Of a DNA stretch of 64,000 nt, positions 8,757 through 17,441 are shown piece by piece. A model generated the notes under the pieces. The model was not told where the DNA came from. It worked only from the letters and a program-made list of their open reading frames with translations, and did no database searches. Source of the DNA: Candidatus Desulfobacula maris. Lineage in GTDB: Bacteria > Desulfobacterota > Desulfobacteria > Desulfobacterales > Desulfobacteraceae. Location: positions 1-64,000 of the forward strand of contig JACNHV010000267.1 of the NCBI GenBank assembly GCA_014383445.1, written 5' to 3'. The first letter of the stretch is position 1. Each line of letters starts with the position of its first letter. The position numbers and the translations under genes are program-made.

Positions 8757-8772
8757 TGGTATTGTTCTTGCT
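8757..8772 (+). promoter_or_regulatory. Sigma-54 promoter of the PepSY/CuA gene cluster
   Basis: TGGTAT-TGTTC-TTGCT has exact RpoN spacing and lies about 110 bp before the PepSY start. The 8314-8883 gap therefore holds two divergent sigma-54 promoters and no gene. Confidence 0.55.
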
Positions 8773-8883
8773 CTGTTAGAGATTCAGTTAATTTGATTTT
8801 GTTGAAATTTTAAAAAAATATGTCAATTAAGAAATCAGCAAGATCGGTTTTGTTGAATGAAACATCAGTTAAGGAGAAAAACA

Positions 8884-9261
8884 ATGAAGAAAAAAACAAT
8901 TTTTAAATTTACCACCATTACGGCATTCCTTTTTCTTGTGGCAGGGATGATATTTTTTAACCCGATAAATTCCTTTTCATGCGGATTCGGAAACTCCGGG
9001 GGCAGTGATTTTGTACCCCAAAGGCAGGCTTCTAATTTTGTAAACCAGGCCGCAGGCAATCAGGCTGCAACAGCCATTGGACAGGAAAAGGCTAAAAGTA
9101 TCGTTAAGAGCCATGTGAGCAAGCTTAATCCGGATCTTGCAATCGGGAATATCAATGATGCCGGAGGTTTTTTTGAGGTTGAAATTCTTAATAAATCCGA
9201 TGAACTGCTCCAAGTGGTAGGGGTGGACAAGTATTCCGGACGTCTGATGCTGTTAAATTGA
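8884..9261 (+). CDS. PepSY-domain exported protein
   Basis: A 125-residue protein. The track start at 8857 is replaced by the ATG at 8884, which has AAGGAG upstream and begins a classic MKKK signal peptide. A short linker is followed by a PepSY-like domain (about 65-125): EKAKSIVKSHVSKLNP, a GGFFEVEI strand and KYSGRLMLLN at the end. PepSY domains occur in peptidase inhibitors and in exported proteins of metal and redox clusters. It is first in a plus-strand series with CuA and heme proteins, 17 bp before the next gene. Its partner is unknown. Confidence 0.7.
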   Translation: MKKKTIFKFTTITAFLFLVAGMIFFNPINSFSCGFGNSGGSDFVPQRQASNFVNQAAGNQAATAIGQEKAKSIVKSHVSKLNPDLAIGNINDAGGFFEVEILNKSDELLQVVGVDKYSGRLMLLN

Positions 9262-9278
9262 TAAAAAGACCTTAACAC

Positions 9279-9743
9279 ATGGATAACAAAAAAGCAGATC
9301 TAATATATTTTGCACTGGTGATATTTGTGGTTGCAGCTTTGCCTTTTGGCATATCAGCCTATGACAGACACATCTGGAACCAGAAAATTCCACAGGATGC
9401 AAAAATCTTTAACTTGACCGGGCATACCCGGAAAGGGTGGGTTTTTGGAACTATTGATGCCTATGATGTATTAACCGTCAGCCTGATCCCTAAGGAATTC
9501 ACGCCGCCTATAATCAAAGTAAACAAAGGGGACCAGGTGGTACTAAAGCTGACCAGCTCGGATGTGGTTCATGGATTCAGCCTTAAGGATTTCGGCATTT
9601 TTATCAATGAAGGGATTCACCCGGGCAAACCCCAAATGGTCACTTTTATTGCGGATAAGGAAGGCACATTTACCTTTGCCTGCAATGCGATCTGCGGCAG
9701 TCATCACGAAAATATGTTCGGTACCATCATTGTTAATGCGTGA
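9279..9743 (+). CDS. Membrane-anchored CuA-type cupredoxin (COX2-like)
   Basis: A 154-residue protein with one N-terminal transmembrane helix (about 8-27) and a periplasmic cupredoxin domain. It has a complete set of CuA ligands: His in VVHGFSL and the CNAICGSHHENM segment, which gives C-x3-C-x3-H-x2-M as in cytochrome oxidase subunit II and N2O reductase. No oxidase subunit I is nearby, so it probably serves as an electron carrier. The next gene encodes a multiheme cytochrome, and a second CuA domain is fused to a NapH-like protein 2.5 kb downstream. Confidence 0.82.
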   Translation: MDNKKADLIYFALVIFVVAALPFGISAYDRHIWNQKIPQDAKIFNLTGHTRKGWVFGTIDAYDVLTVSLIPKEFTPPIIKVNKGDQVVLKLTSSDVVHGFSLKDFGIFINEGIHPGKPQMVTFIADKEGTFTFACNAICGSHHENMFGTIIVNA

Positions 9744-9895
9744 TATCGGTTCAATGCGTGAATAAAGGGTTAAGGACTAAATTTATGACAATTGTTGAAA
9801 TTGCCTTGTTCTAAATGGTAGATTATGAAAACATGTAAAATACTAATTTGCGAAAACCCATCTTAAAATCAAGATACTATTTTCCGGAGTCTGTT

Positions 9896-11581
9896 ATGAG
9901 AAAGACCGTCTTTTTTGCCACATTTGTCAATTTTATACTTATAGTTGCTGCTTTTCAACTGATCATGCCCATCACGTCATGGTCTTCCCAGAAAAAAAAT
10001 ACTTCTGTCATAAGGGGTGTGGTCGCCTCCCAGTATGGGATGGTTTCAGATGCCAGGGTCAGGATCGCAGGAAGCAAAGATTTCACATTAACAGATATCA
10101 ATGGCCGGTATACCCTTGAAACCCCGTTGTTTAGCAGCAGGGCCATTAAAATTACGGCCGGCAAGGACGGGTGGTTCAATAATTCAGTAAACGCACTGCC
10201 CGGAAACCAGAATGCAAATGTCATGCTTTTCCCCATACCGGAAAAAGATAATCCAAATTACAGGTTTATTTCGCCGGCTGTTTGTGCCAGGTGCCACAAT
10301 ACTCTGGCAAAATACTGGGACAAATCCAAAATGGCCCACACCACATCCAATGTAAAGGTAATTAACATGTTTAACGGCACGGATGCCACAGGCCGGGAAC
10401 TGTCCGGACCGGGTTACAAAATAGATAACCCGGATAAAGACGGCAATTGTGTGTCTTGCCATGCTCCTTCTGCCGCAGTAACAAAGGGTGGAGCCAAAGA
10501 TATTGAACAAGCCTTATGGTCCCCTAAAACTGAATGGGACGGCATCAGCTGCGATTATTGCCATAAAATTCGAAAAGTCACCAAAACCTCTGACACTCCA
10601 AGTCTGTTCAAGTCTCACCTGAGGCGGCAGACCCCTTTAACGGGCAACTCCATCCTTGTGTTTGGCCCCTATGACGATGTGGTAAACACTGTCATGTCAG
10701 CTTCCTTTAGTCCTGCTTTTGACAAGGGTAGTTATTGTGCAGCCTGCCACAGCCAGATAAAAAAATCTGACAGCAAAGAACCCTGGAACAGAAAACAGGT
10801 TTACACGGATGAAGAATGGCAAGGTTTTGATATTGGAGATGATTCAGTCATCCCGGTCCAGACCACTTACCAGGAATGGAGAAGCTGGCAGAGTAACCTT
10901 CCTGCCGATGACAGCAATAAAGGGAAAAGATGCCAGGACTGCCATATGAGCTGGAGAAAAGAAATGCTGCCCTATGATAATTATGTCATTGAGGGCCATG
11001 CCAGGGATATGTGGGGGACAAAAAGAGATCCCCAGAATATAAGACCCCATCATTTTGACGGCGGTACTGAGATACAATTGAAAACCGCTCTTTCAATGGA
11101 AATTGAAGGGCAGATCAATGATAATATCCTTGATGTTAATGTTTTTATCACCAATACCAACGGGGGTCACTGGATTCCCACGGGAGACCCTATGAGAAAT
11201 GTGATGCTGATCCTGTCTGCCACAGATTCACACGGCAAGACATTAAAGAAAATAAAAGGGGAAGAACTACCGACCTGGACTGGGGTTGGAAAAATTGAAG
11301 AAGGTAATTATGCAGGCCTTCCCGGAAAAATGTTTTCAAAGGTCTTAAAAGACAAAAAAGGCAATATTAATGTGCCTTTCTGGAAAGCAACCGAAGTGGC
11401 TGCCGATACCCGGATCAGACCCAAAACCACGGTTAAATTAAAGTATCAATTTAAAATTGAAAACCCTGATGACGAGCCTGCAGCAGAAGCAAAACTGATT
11501 TACAGGCCGTTTATGAAATCTCTGGCTAAAGTTAAAAAATGGGAAAACAATGATATTTTAATTACGCAAAGTGCCTGGTAA
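9896..11581 (+). CDS. Pentaheme cytochrome c with carboxypeptidase-regulatory-like domain
   Basis: A 561-residue exported protein. GGAG seven bases before the ATG at 9896, and the signal peptide that begins there, favour it over the track's TTG at 9848. After the signal, about residues 35-110 look like a carboxypeptidase-regulatory-like beta domain (IRGVV, DINGRYTLETP). Five C-x-x-C-H heme sites follow: CARCH, CVSCH, CDYCH, CAACH, CQDCH. The C-terminal 190 residues are beta-rich and without hemes. It is likely an electron-transfer partner of the flanking copper proteins. No catalytic role can be read from the sequence. Confidence 0.82.
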   Translation: MRKTVFFATFVNFILIVAAFQLIMPITSWSSQKKNTSVIRGVVASQYGMVSDARVRIAGSKDFTLTDINGRYTLETPLFSSRAIKITAGKDGWFNNSVNALPGNQNANVMLFPIPEKDNPNYRFISPAVCARCHNTLAKYWDKSKMAHTTSNVKVINMFNGTDATGRELSGPGYKIDNPDKDGNCVSCHAPSAAVTKGGAKDIEQALWSPKTEWDGISCDYCHKIRKVTKTSDTPSLFKSHLRRQTPLTGNSILVFGPYDDVVNTVMSASFSPAFDKGSYCAACHSQIKKSDSKEPWNRKQVYTDEEWQGFDIGDDSVIPVQTTYQEWRSWQSNLPADDSNKGKRCQDCHMSWRKEMLPYDNYVIEGHARDMWGTKRDPQNIRPHHFDGGTEIQLKTALSMEIEGQINDNILDVNVFITNTNGGHWIPTGDPMRNVMLILSATDSHGKTLKKIKGEELPTWTGVGKIEEGNYAGLPGKMFSKVLKDKKGNINVPFWKATEVAADTRIRPKTTVKLKYQFKIENPDDEPAAEAKLIYRPFMKSLAKVKKWENNDILITQSAW

Positions 11582-11597
11582 GAAAAGGAGAATTTAA

Positions 11598-12221
11598 TTG
11601 AACAGCAAACGAATTTTAATTTTTGGTTTGATTTTTCTGATGATGACAACCACCCATGTCGTTGCATCTGACCTGTTGTCCGGCATTGTTAAGGCGCAAG
11701 GGTTGAGAAAACCGGATAATATCCTTGTATATCTCACCAAAACACCAGACCAGATAACGCCCCCTCAAGAAGCCTTTGTTCTGGACCAGAACAATCTGAC
11801 CTTTCTGCCACATACCCTGGTGATTCCCATGGGTTCAACCGTGGCCTTTCCCAATAATGACAAGGTTGATCACAATGTGTTTTCCCTTTCCAGGACAAAA
11901 AAATTTAATTTCGGCAGTTACAAGCCAGGAGTTAGCCATAATGTCATTTTTGATAAACCCGGTATTGTGGAGCTCAGATGTGATCTTCATTCTGAGATGA
12001 TCTCTTATATCCTGGTCATGAAAAATTCTTATTTTGCCTTAACCGATAAAAAGGGTAACTTTAGTATTGATGTTAAAGGGCTTGCGCAGGGTAAGTACAC
12101 TCTTAAAACCTGGCATGAAAAGCTTACAAACAGCAAGCTTGCCCTTGAGCTACCCGCGGCTGTGAGCCAAAAAGCGATCATTAACCTGAAAAGAGGGGCA
12201 CCCGGTGTGCTGTATAAATAA
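11598..12221 (+). CDS. Exported plastocyanin-like cupredoxin
   Basis: A 207-residue protein. It starts at TTG with AAAAGGAG seven bases upstream and has a signal peptide of about 23 residues. The cupredoxin part carries type-1 copper ligands: His in VDHNVFS and LRCDLHSEM (C-x2-H-x2-M). A small C-terminal domain (GNFSIDVKGLAQGKYTLKTW) resembles carboxypeptidase-regulatory-like modules of methylamine-utilisation-type proteins. It is 16 bp after the cytochrome gene and probably cotranscribed. A role as a periplasmic copper electron carrier is inferred. Confidence 0.78.
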   Translation: MNSKRILIFGLIFLMMTTTHVVASDLLSGIVKAQGLRKPDNILVYLTKTPDQITPPQEAFVLDQNNLTFLPHTLVIPMGSTVAFPNNDKVDHNVFSLSRTKKFNFGSYKPGVSHNVIFDKPGIVELRCDLHSEMISYILVMKNSYFALTDKKGNFSIDVKGLAQGKYTLKTWHEKLTNSKLALELPAAVSQKAIINLKRGAPGVLYK

Positions 12222-12256
12222 ATGATAACCATAGAAAACAGCAAATTCCTTTATAA

Positions 12257-14200
12257 ATGCTGACTTTTATGAAATCAAAAATCATACGGGTTATACTCAT
12301 CATTTTTTTGTTTTTCGCGGCAATAGGCCTGCCAAGGTTTTTTAAGGAAATTTCAGGCGAAAACAAAACCCATGTCATTGAACTTGTGGCAGGAAAATAT
12401 GGATATACTCCGGAACGGATCTTTGTCAACAAAGGCGACACTATCATTGTAAAACCAACTTCCAAAGATGTGACCCACGGATTTCTTTTGGACGGTTATC
12501 CCGTTGAATTCATCATCAAACAGGGCGGTATCGCATACCAGAAATACGAATGGGAAGATGATGCGGGAAAACTTCAAGCAGACTGGGACAAAGTCACGGA
12601 GATTGAATTTACCGCAGACAAGTCTGGCAAATTTATTTTCCGCTGTACCCAGGTTTGTGGGAATCTTCATCCCTTTATGACGGGAGAACTGATTGTGGCA
12701 CCCAACACTCTGTATTATACCATGATTTTTCTTTCCATCTGGGTGGTCATAAGCCTGTTTTTATGGTTTGGATCAGGCCGAAGGCCCTTACAGAAGAAAG
12801 GCAAAACCCTGAATCTGTTTGATATCATCCCCGGACTGAAATGGCTGATGAAACGCAGAAGTTTCCAGTTTTTTCTGCTGTTCCCGGGATTTGTCATCTT
12901 TTATCTGTTCATCATTGCAAGTCTCAAAGGAAGCCCTGTAGGCAACCACAATATTGCCATTATTATAGTCTGGATCCTATGGTGGTTCCTTTTAAAATCA
13001 GTCTTTGTTCCCCTGGGCGGCAGGTTGTGGTGCATGATCTGTCCGCTTCCGGCACCTGCGGAGTGGATCAGCAGAAAAGCCTTTACTGCTGTAAGATTCA
13101 TTAAAAAGCCCATTAAAGGCAACCACCACAAATATACGGGTCTTGGTCTTGACTGGCCCAAAAAATTAAGAAATATGTGGCTCCAGAACATCATCTTTCT
13201 TTTAATGATCTCCTTTGGCATTATCCTGATCACAAGGCCTGTGGCTACTGCCACCATGTTTCTCCTTATTCTTGCGGCAACCCTGGTCATGGCCTTTATT
13301 TTCAGGAACCGGGTTTTCTGCCTTTATCTATGCCCTGTGGGGGGATTTTTAGGCAATTATTCCATGGCTTCCACGACTGCTTTGCGGGTCATTGACAAGG
13401 ATGTCTGTAAAAAACACAAAAACAAATGCTGCCTTAAAGGGAGCCCTGACGGCTGGGGATGCCCCTGGAACCAGTATCCCGGCACCATGGACCGGAACAA
13501 TTATTGCGGACTTTGCACGGAATGCGTTAAAACCTGTCCGGAAAACAATGTGGGATTCTTTTTGCGACCCTTTGGTTCTGACAGGACCGTTAAAGACTAT
13601 TCAGAAATGTACAATATACTCATTATGCTGGTAGTGGCCATTGCATTCAGCATCACCATGCTGGGTCCCTGGGGATTTATTAAAGCGGCGGCTAATATTA
13701 CAGAGTCCAGGCAGATCTATCCTTTTCTGATTTATATCGGTGTTTTATACACCATGTCCTTAGGTGTTTTTCCTGGGATATTCATCTTTCTTTCCAGATT
13801 ATCAGCAAAATTTGCCGGATACAAAGGAGATGTAAAGAAGCTTGTCCTGCAGCTTTCCTATATGTTGATCCCTGTTGGCATCTTTGCCTGGATCGCTTTC
13901 AGCCTGCCCTCCATCATGGTCAATTACTCCTATGTGCTCAATGTGCTGTCAGATCCTCTGGGATATGGATGGAATATTTTCGGAACCGCCAATGTAAGTT
14001 TTAACCCTTTTTACCCGGAAATCGTTCCCTTGATTCAGGGGCTTTTGCTGCTCACAGGGCTTTATTTTGGCATCAACAGGGTGTATCTATCTTTGACAGG
14101 CCTGATTGCAGACCCATCAAAAAGAAAGAAAGCCATTTTGCTTCCCGGTTTTTTTGCCCTGGCAGTGGTCAATATTTTTTTAAAACTCTATCTGGGGTAA
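12257..14200 (+). CDS. CuA cupredoxin fused to a NapH/NosR-like membrane ferredoxin
   Basis: A 647-residue polytopic protein. Residues about 1-150 are a second CuA-type domain with an N-terminal anchor, THGFLL and CTQVCGNLHPFM. The remainder is a NapH/NosR-like quinol dehydrogenase region with C-x3-CP sites facing the membrane edge (CMICPLPAP, CLYLCPVGG) and a ferredoxin site CGLCTECVKTCP, spread among about eight transmembrane helices. NosR/NapH proteins pass electrons from quinol to periplasmic reductases. The fusion suggests quinol to FeS to CuA to cytochrome or cupredoxin transfer. No nosZ is present. The start has no clear ribosome-binding site; ATG at 12269 is an alternative. Confidence 0.8.
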   Translation: MLTFMKSKIIRVILIIFLFFAAIGLPRFFKEISGENKTHVIELVAGKYGYTPERIFVNKGDTIIVKPTSKDVTHGFLLDGYPVEFIIKQGGIAYQKYEWEDDAGKLQADWDKVTEIEFTADKSGKFIFRCTQVCGNLHPFMTGELIVAPNTLYYTMIFLSIWVVISLFLWFGSGRRPLQKKGKTLNLFDIIPGLKWLMKRRSFQFFLLFPGFVIFYLFIIASLKGSPVGNHNIAIIIVWILWWFLLKSVFVPLGGRLWCMICPLPAPAEWISRKAFTAVRFIKKPIKGNHHKYTGLGLDWPKKLRNMWLQNIIFLLMISFGIILITRPVATATMFLLILAATLVMAFIFRNRVFCLYLCPVGGFLGNYSMASTTALRVIDKDVCKKHKNKCCLKGSPDGWGCPWNQYPGTMDRNNYCGLCTECVKTCPENNVGFFLRPFGSDRTVKDYSEMYNILIMLVVAIAFSITMLGPWGFIKAAANITESRQIYPFLIYIGVLYTMSLGVFPGIFIFLSRLSAKFAGYKGDVKKLVLQLSYMLIPVGIFAWIAFSLPSIMVNYSYVLNVLSDPLGYGWNIFGTANVSFNPFYPEIVPLIQGLLLLTGLYFGINRVYLSLTGLIADPSKRKKAILLPGFFALAVVNIFLKLYLG

Positions 14201-14221
14201 TGCCAAAAAAGATCCTTCCCG

Positions 14222-14572
14222 TCAAATCACTTTTTTGGATGCCATGCCGATGTCTGAGAGAGTCACTGTGATGATCTCATAGATAGTCGTGGCAAGGGCT
14301 GCAACAAAGGCCATCATTACAGTGATAAGAATCACGATTCCTGTCTTGGTATCCAATATGTGTAATGCTGAAACCAACTTGACAGCCAGGGGCATAGAGA
14401 ACCAGCCGATAACAGTAGAAAGACATACTGCAAAAATCATGCGAACCTTATTCGCCCGAGCGCCGCTGAATATCCCAAAGATAAAAATCACCACAGCCAG
14501 CACAATAGCAACTATAGACAAAGTATCATTAACCACCGGCCAGACAAATAATGCAATATTTTCTGACGACAT
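14222..14572 (-). CDS. Small polytopic membrane protein of unknown function
   Basis: A 116-residue protein with three or four predicted transmembrane helices (about 8-35, 42-62, 75-105) and few charged loops. The start is well supported by AGGAGGTGG. It converges on the CuA-NapH gene with 21 bp between stops. I do not recognise a family. A degraded-looking coding stretch lies immediately upstream. Confidence 0.65.
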   Translation of the reverse strand: MSSENIALFVWPVVNDTLSIVAIVLAVVIFIFGIFSGARANKVRMIFAVCLSTVIGWFSMPLAVKLVSALHILDTKTGIVILITVMMAFVAALATTIYEIITVTLSDIGMASKKVI

Positions 14573-15012
14573 AGTCCACCTCCTAAAATTATTTTAACGT
14601 TGATGGGATCGAATCCCCTACCCTCCAGCATAAAATATGATGGCCCTTTAATTTGAAATATACCTTGGCTCATCAGGTATAGCAACAGCAATATAAAACT
14701 CAAATCAAAGTGAAAGTCAGAATCGTATAATGGAATCAATGAGTCGTGGGATGCCGGGTTCATAATCCGTTTCAAAATATCCTGTGATTCTTGTATGATT
14801 CTGGCTTCATAGTCCTTTAATTCATACTGCTTGATCAGGTAGGCTATCAGTTCATTTTTTAAACCCGTCAGCCTGCCTTTCTCTTATGCTGTCAAAGAAT
14901 CATCTTCAGAATAATCTGTCTGTAATTTTTTTATCAGATCAATCGGTAGAGCTTTGTTGACAAATATTTTTTTAAAATTATTTTTTACACCAGATTTTCT
15001 GCACTGCGGTTT
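14573..15012 (-). pseudogene. Possible degraded coding remnant
   Basis: On the minus strand one frame reads as protein-like from about 15012, with an in-frame TAA at 14886-14884. It continues with segments such as NELIAYLIKQYELKDYEA and KRIMNPASHDSL. No proper start or ribosome-binding site is seen for either part, and TAA does not suggest recoding. It may be a broken gene whose family I cannot name, or chance. The stretch 15013-15167 holds only the leader of the next gene. Confidence 0.3.
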
Positions 15013-15167
15013 TTATGAGGTGCTAAAAAAAAAATAATATCTTTAATCCTTTGGCAGTGGTGCTTTCCCATATGTGATGATTAAAAGTCTTTTCATGTTG
15101 ACAAAAAAACATCTCCTATCATAAAGTATTTTTAGGTTATGATATGTTTATCAAAGGAGGATAGCCT

Positions 15168-16715
15168 ATGTCGTCGCATATAGAAAAAATTACTCATTTT
15201 TTATTGGCAATCATTTTTTTTATATTTTTGAGTTTCCACCTATGTTTTGCTGGATTGAGTTTGAATACCCAGACTTTGCATTCTTTGGACAGCACATTTC
15301 TTTTTAACGCAAGCTTTGCCCTTGATGGAACGATTGGCATTGTGTATAAGGATTCGGGCAAAAACGATATCACATACAAACATGTTCAGGCCGGTAGCAT
15401 GGCGGCCGGGGAAACCATAACCGAATTTTACTACGGATACTATGGTACACCCTGCATAATCTATGACTCACAGTCCAAACCCCATGTTTTCACCACTCAA
15501 TCACTGGATATTGTCCATTTCTATAAAAATAACAATGCGTGGGAAAAAGAAACGGTATTCACCCTGGATAAAACTGCTTATCCCACACTCAGCAATCAGG
15601 CCATTACTGTTGATGTAGACGGTAATGACGGTTTTCACATTCTTAGCTCCGGTGATTATTCCATATACTACATATCCAACAAGGGTGGGACGTGGTCCAG
15701 TGAACCATCCATCGTTGACGAAATACCAGATACCCATGTCAACATTTTTGGCATGAAGATATCCATCCGGGGTGTTCCGGATATGGCCATAGACAAAAGC
15801 AGCAATGCCCATGTGGTCTATTCAACCCTGTATGAGACACGATATCTCACCAATGTATCAGGAACATGGACTTATGAAGATATTTACAAGGACCAGGATA
15901 TTGATTACTGGCCCGCAGAGAATCCAGCCATTGCTCTGAATATGAACGGCAATCCCTCCATCGTGGGAACAGAAATGGGACACGCAGTTACAGGTTCTGT
16001 GACCTATGCCAGGCTCAGATTCATCACACGCTCGGGTCCAAACAGTTGGAATCAAGTGGTGGTTGCTGAAACAGCCGACAATTATATTGGAAACGACGGC
16101 AACAATTATACAGGCGTTAATGCACAGCTTGTTTTTGATGCCCAAAATCAACCGCACATCCTGTTCTCTGATCTTGCGTCTTTCCACAATCAAAGCGGTT
16201 GGAATTATACCAAAGACGGACAGATCCGGTACGCTGTTTTAAGTGGCGGGCAATGGAACATAACCAATTTGTACCCACAATCTACGAACGACGGAGAAAT
16301 GCACAAATTATGGTTACACGTATCTTTAACCAGCTCTGCAGTATATATTATGGGTCAAGAAGTAGTTCGGGTAGGCAATGTTTATGACCTCTATAATGAT
16401 ACTGAAACCTACAATTTGCTTTATCTTGCCTCCCCTTTATCCAGTTCCGGGCCTCCAAATGCACCGGTTTTAGCCATGAAAACTTCCGGGACTGTCCTTG
16501 CTATCTCCTGGAACAATGTACCGGGAGCAACAGGTTATACCTTATTCTATGCGCCTTATCCAGGTGGTGTTCCGTTGGAGAGTGTTGATCTTGGAGCCAT
16601 CACATCAGCCAATTACAATCTCTTTTCTGGGGCGGCATATTACCTTGCATTAAAGGCTTACAACAGTTCTGAAAACAGTGATTTTTCCAATATTGAATTT
16701 TTTATAATTCCCTGA
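15168..16715 (+). CDS. Secreted repeat protein with C-terminal fibronectin-III-like domain
   Basis: A 515-residue protein. AAAGGAGG precedes the ATG, and a signal peptide covers about 1-28. The central part (about 30-430) has repeated short beta motifs such as GTIGIVYKDSG, DKSSNAHVVYST and DAQNQPHILFSD, spaced like blades of a BNR/sialidase-type propeller. The C-terminal 80 residues (from PPNAPVLAM, with WNNVPGATGYTLFY) are fibronectin type III-like. It is probably an extracellular or surface binding protein. No catalytic residues can be assigned. It is monocistronic, followed by a hairpin. Confidence 0.7.
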   Translation: MSSHIEKITHFLLAIIFFIFLSFHLCFAGLSLNTQTLHSLDSTFLFNASFALDGTIGIVYKDSGKNDITYKHVQAGSMAAGETITEFYYGYYGTPCIIYDSQSKPHVFTTQSLDIVHFYKNNNAWEKETVFTLDKTAYPTLSNQAITVDVDGNDGFHILSSGDYSIYYISNKGGTWSSEPSIVDEIPDTHVNIFGMKISIRGVPDMAIDKSSNAHVVYSTLYETRYLTNVSGTWTYEDIYKDQDIDYWPAENPAIALNMNGNPSIVGTEMGHAVTGSVTYARLRFITRSGPNSWNQVVVAETADNYIGNDGNNYTGVNAQLVFDAQNQPHILFSDLASFHNQSGWNYTKDGQIRYAVLSGGQWNITNLYPQSTNDGEMHKLWLHVSLTSSAVYIMGQEVVRVGNVYDLYNDTETYNLLYLASPLSSSGPPNAPVLAMKTSGTVLAISWNNVPGATGYTLFYAPYPGGVPLESVDLGAITSANYNLFSGAAYYLALKAYNSSENSDFSNIEFFIIP

Positions 16716-16782
16716 GCGGAAATTTGAATTATTTTAAAGGGTTAGATCAACTCTCAACATAAGTCTATTATTATGGGGTAAA

Positions 16783-16800
16783 GCCCTTCATTTAAAGGGC
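16783..16800 (+). terminator. Hairpin downstream of the propeller-like gene
   Basis: GCCCTT-CATTTA-AAGGGC forms a 6-bp stem, followed by a T-rich GTTGACTTCTTTT. It is a weak intrinsic terminator 68 bp after the stop codon. Nothing else is seen up to about 17040. Confidence 0.45.
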
Positions 16801-17043
16801 GTTGACTTCTTTTGGCAGTAGTGATGGCAAGACAAATCCAGCCAGAGAACATAAGTATTCAAAGTCTTATGATATTTTTATTTAAGGCATGATACTAGAT
16901 ATTGTGTTTCAGCTTTCGTAAACCCCTTGATCGTCAATAGCCTGTCCCCTGGCTTGGAGATTTGCATCCGGGGTAAACTGCGAAAGATTACATCCCGGGG
17001 CCAGGATGGATCCCCCGGCAACTTGGCAAAGCTCAGGGATCGG

Positions 17044-17082
17044 TGGATAATTTTTATTCACAGTCTGGATAATTTTTATCCA
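17044..17082 (+). promoter_or_regulatory. Pair of ZraR-like upstream activator sites
   Basis: TGGATAA-TTT-TTATTCA (17044-17060, one mismatch) and TGGATAA-TTT-TTATCCA (17066-17082, perfect) are centred 22 bp apart, two helical turns. They are centred about 85 and 107 bp upstream of the -24 element of the next sigma-54 promoter. Confidence 0.7.
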
Positions 17083-17157
17083 GTTCCCTGGGCAGTCTGT
17101 TTTTTTCAGACTGCCGCAAACAGGCAATCTTCTTTAATATCAAAAGGATACCATTCC

Positions 17158-17173
17158 TGGCATGAAACTTGAA
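17158..17173 (+). promoter_or_regulatory. Sigma-54 promoter of the second Cys-Cys-tail cassette
   Basis: TGGCAT-GAAAC-TTGAA has exact -24/-12 spacing, 78 bp before the small gene at 17251. Confidence 0.7.
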
Positions 17174-17250
17174 ATGTTAAGCATCAGGTAAGGTCTTGAG
17201 AGGGATTGAGGCCATTTAATAATAACTAAGACAATTCGGGGGTGAACCCA

Positions 17251-17415
17251 ATGGAAATGACTCAGACAAGGAAAACTGAAGAAACAATACTGAATATGGA
17301 AAAGATTGATGGCGTGTATACAAAAAAGAAAGTCTTTTTTTTGAAACATTGGTGGAATGAATATTTGGGCCGATTGAATAAGGTTACCAAAGGCAAACCC
17401 CAATGCTGCAAATAA
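17251..17415 (+). CDS. Short Cys-Cys-tail protein (54 residues), missing from the ORF track
   Basis: ATG at 17251, preceded by GGGGGTGA, opens a 54-residue frame ending at TAA 17415. Its last 26 residues (FFLKHWWNEYLGRLNKVT and GKPQCCK) align without gaps to the tail of the YHS protein at 5998, with about 20 identical positions. The N-terminal half is unrelated and has no YHS cysteines. The tail combines aromatic and basic residues with a terminal vicinal Cys pair, so it could bind a soft metal near the membrane. It is followed 26 bp later by a SHOCT membrane protein, exactly as the other copy. The family is not one I recognise. Confidence 0.75.
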   Translation: MEMTQTRKTEETILNMEKIDGVYTKKKVFFLKHWWNEYLGRLNKVTKGKPQCCK

Positions 17416-17441
17416 GAGAATGATTTTTTAAGGACAAGACA

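Noticed and set aside
14600-14632. tRNA T-arm-like sequence GGGATCGAATCCC
   Set aside because: The stem and seven-base loop cannot be formed with proper T-loop residues on either strand, and no D or anticodon arm or acceptor stem surrounds it.
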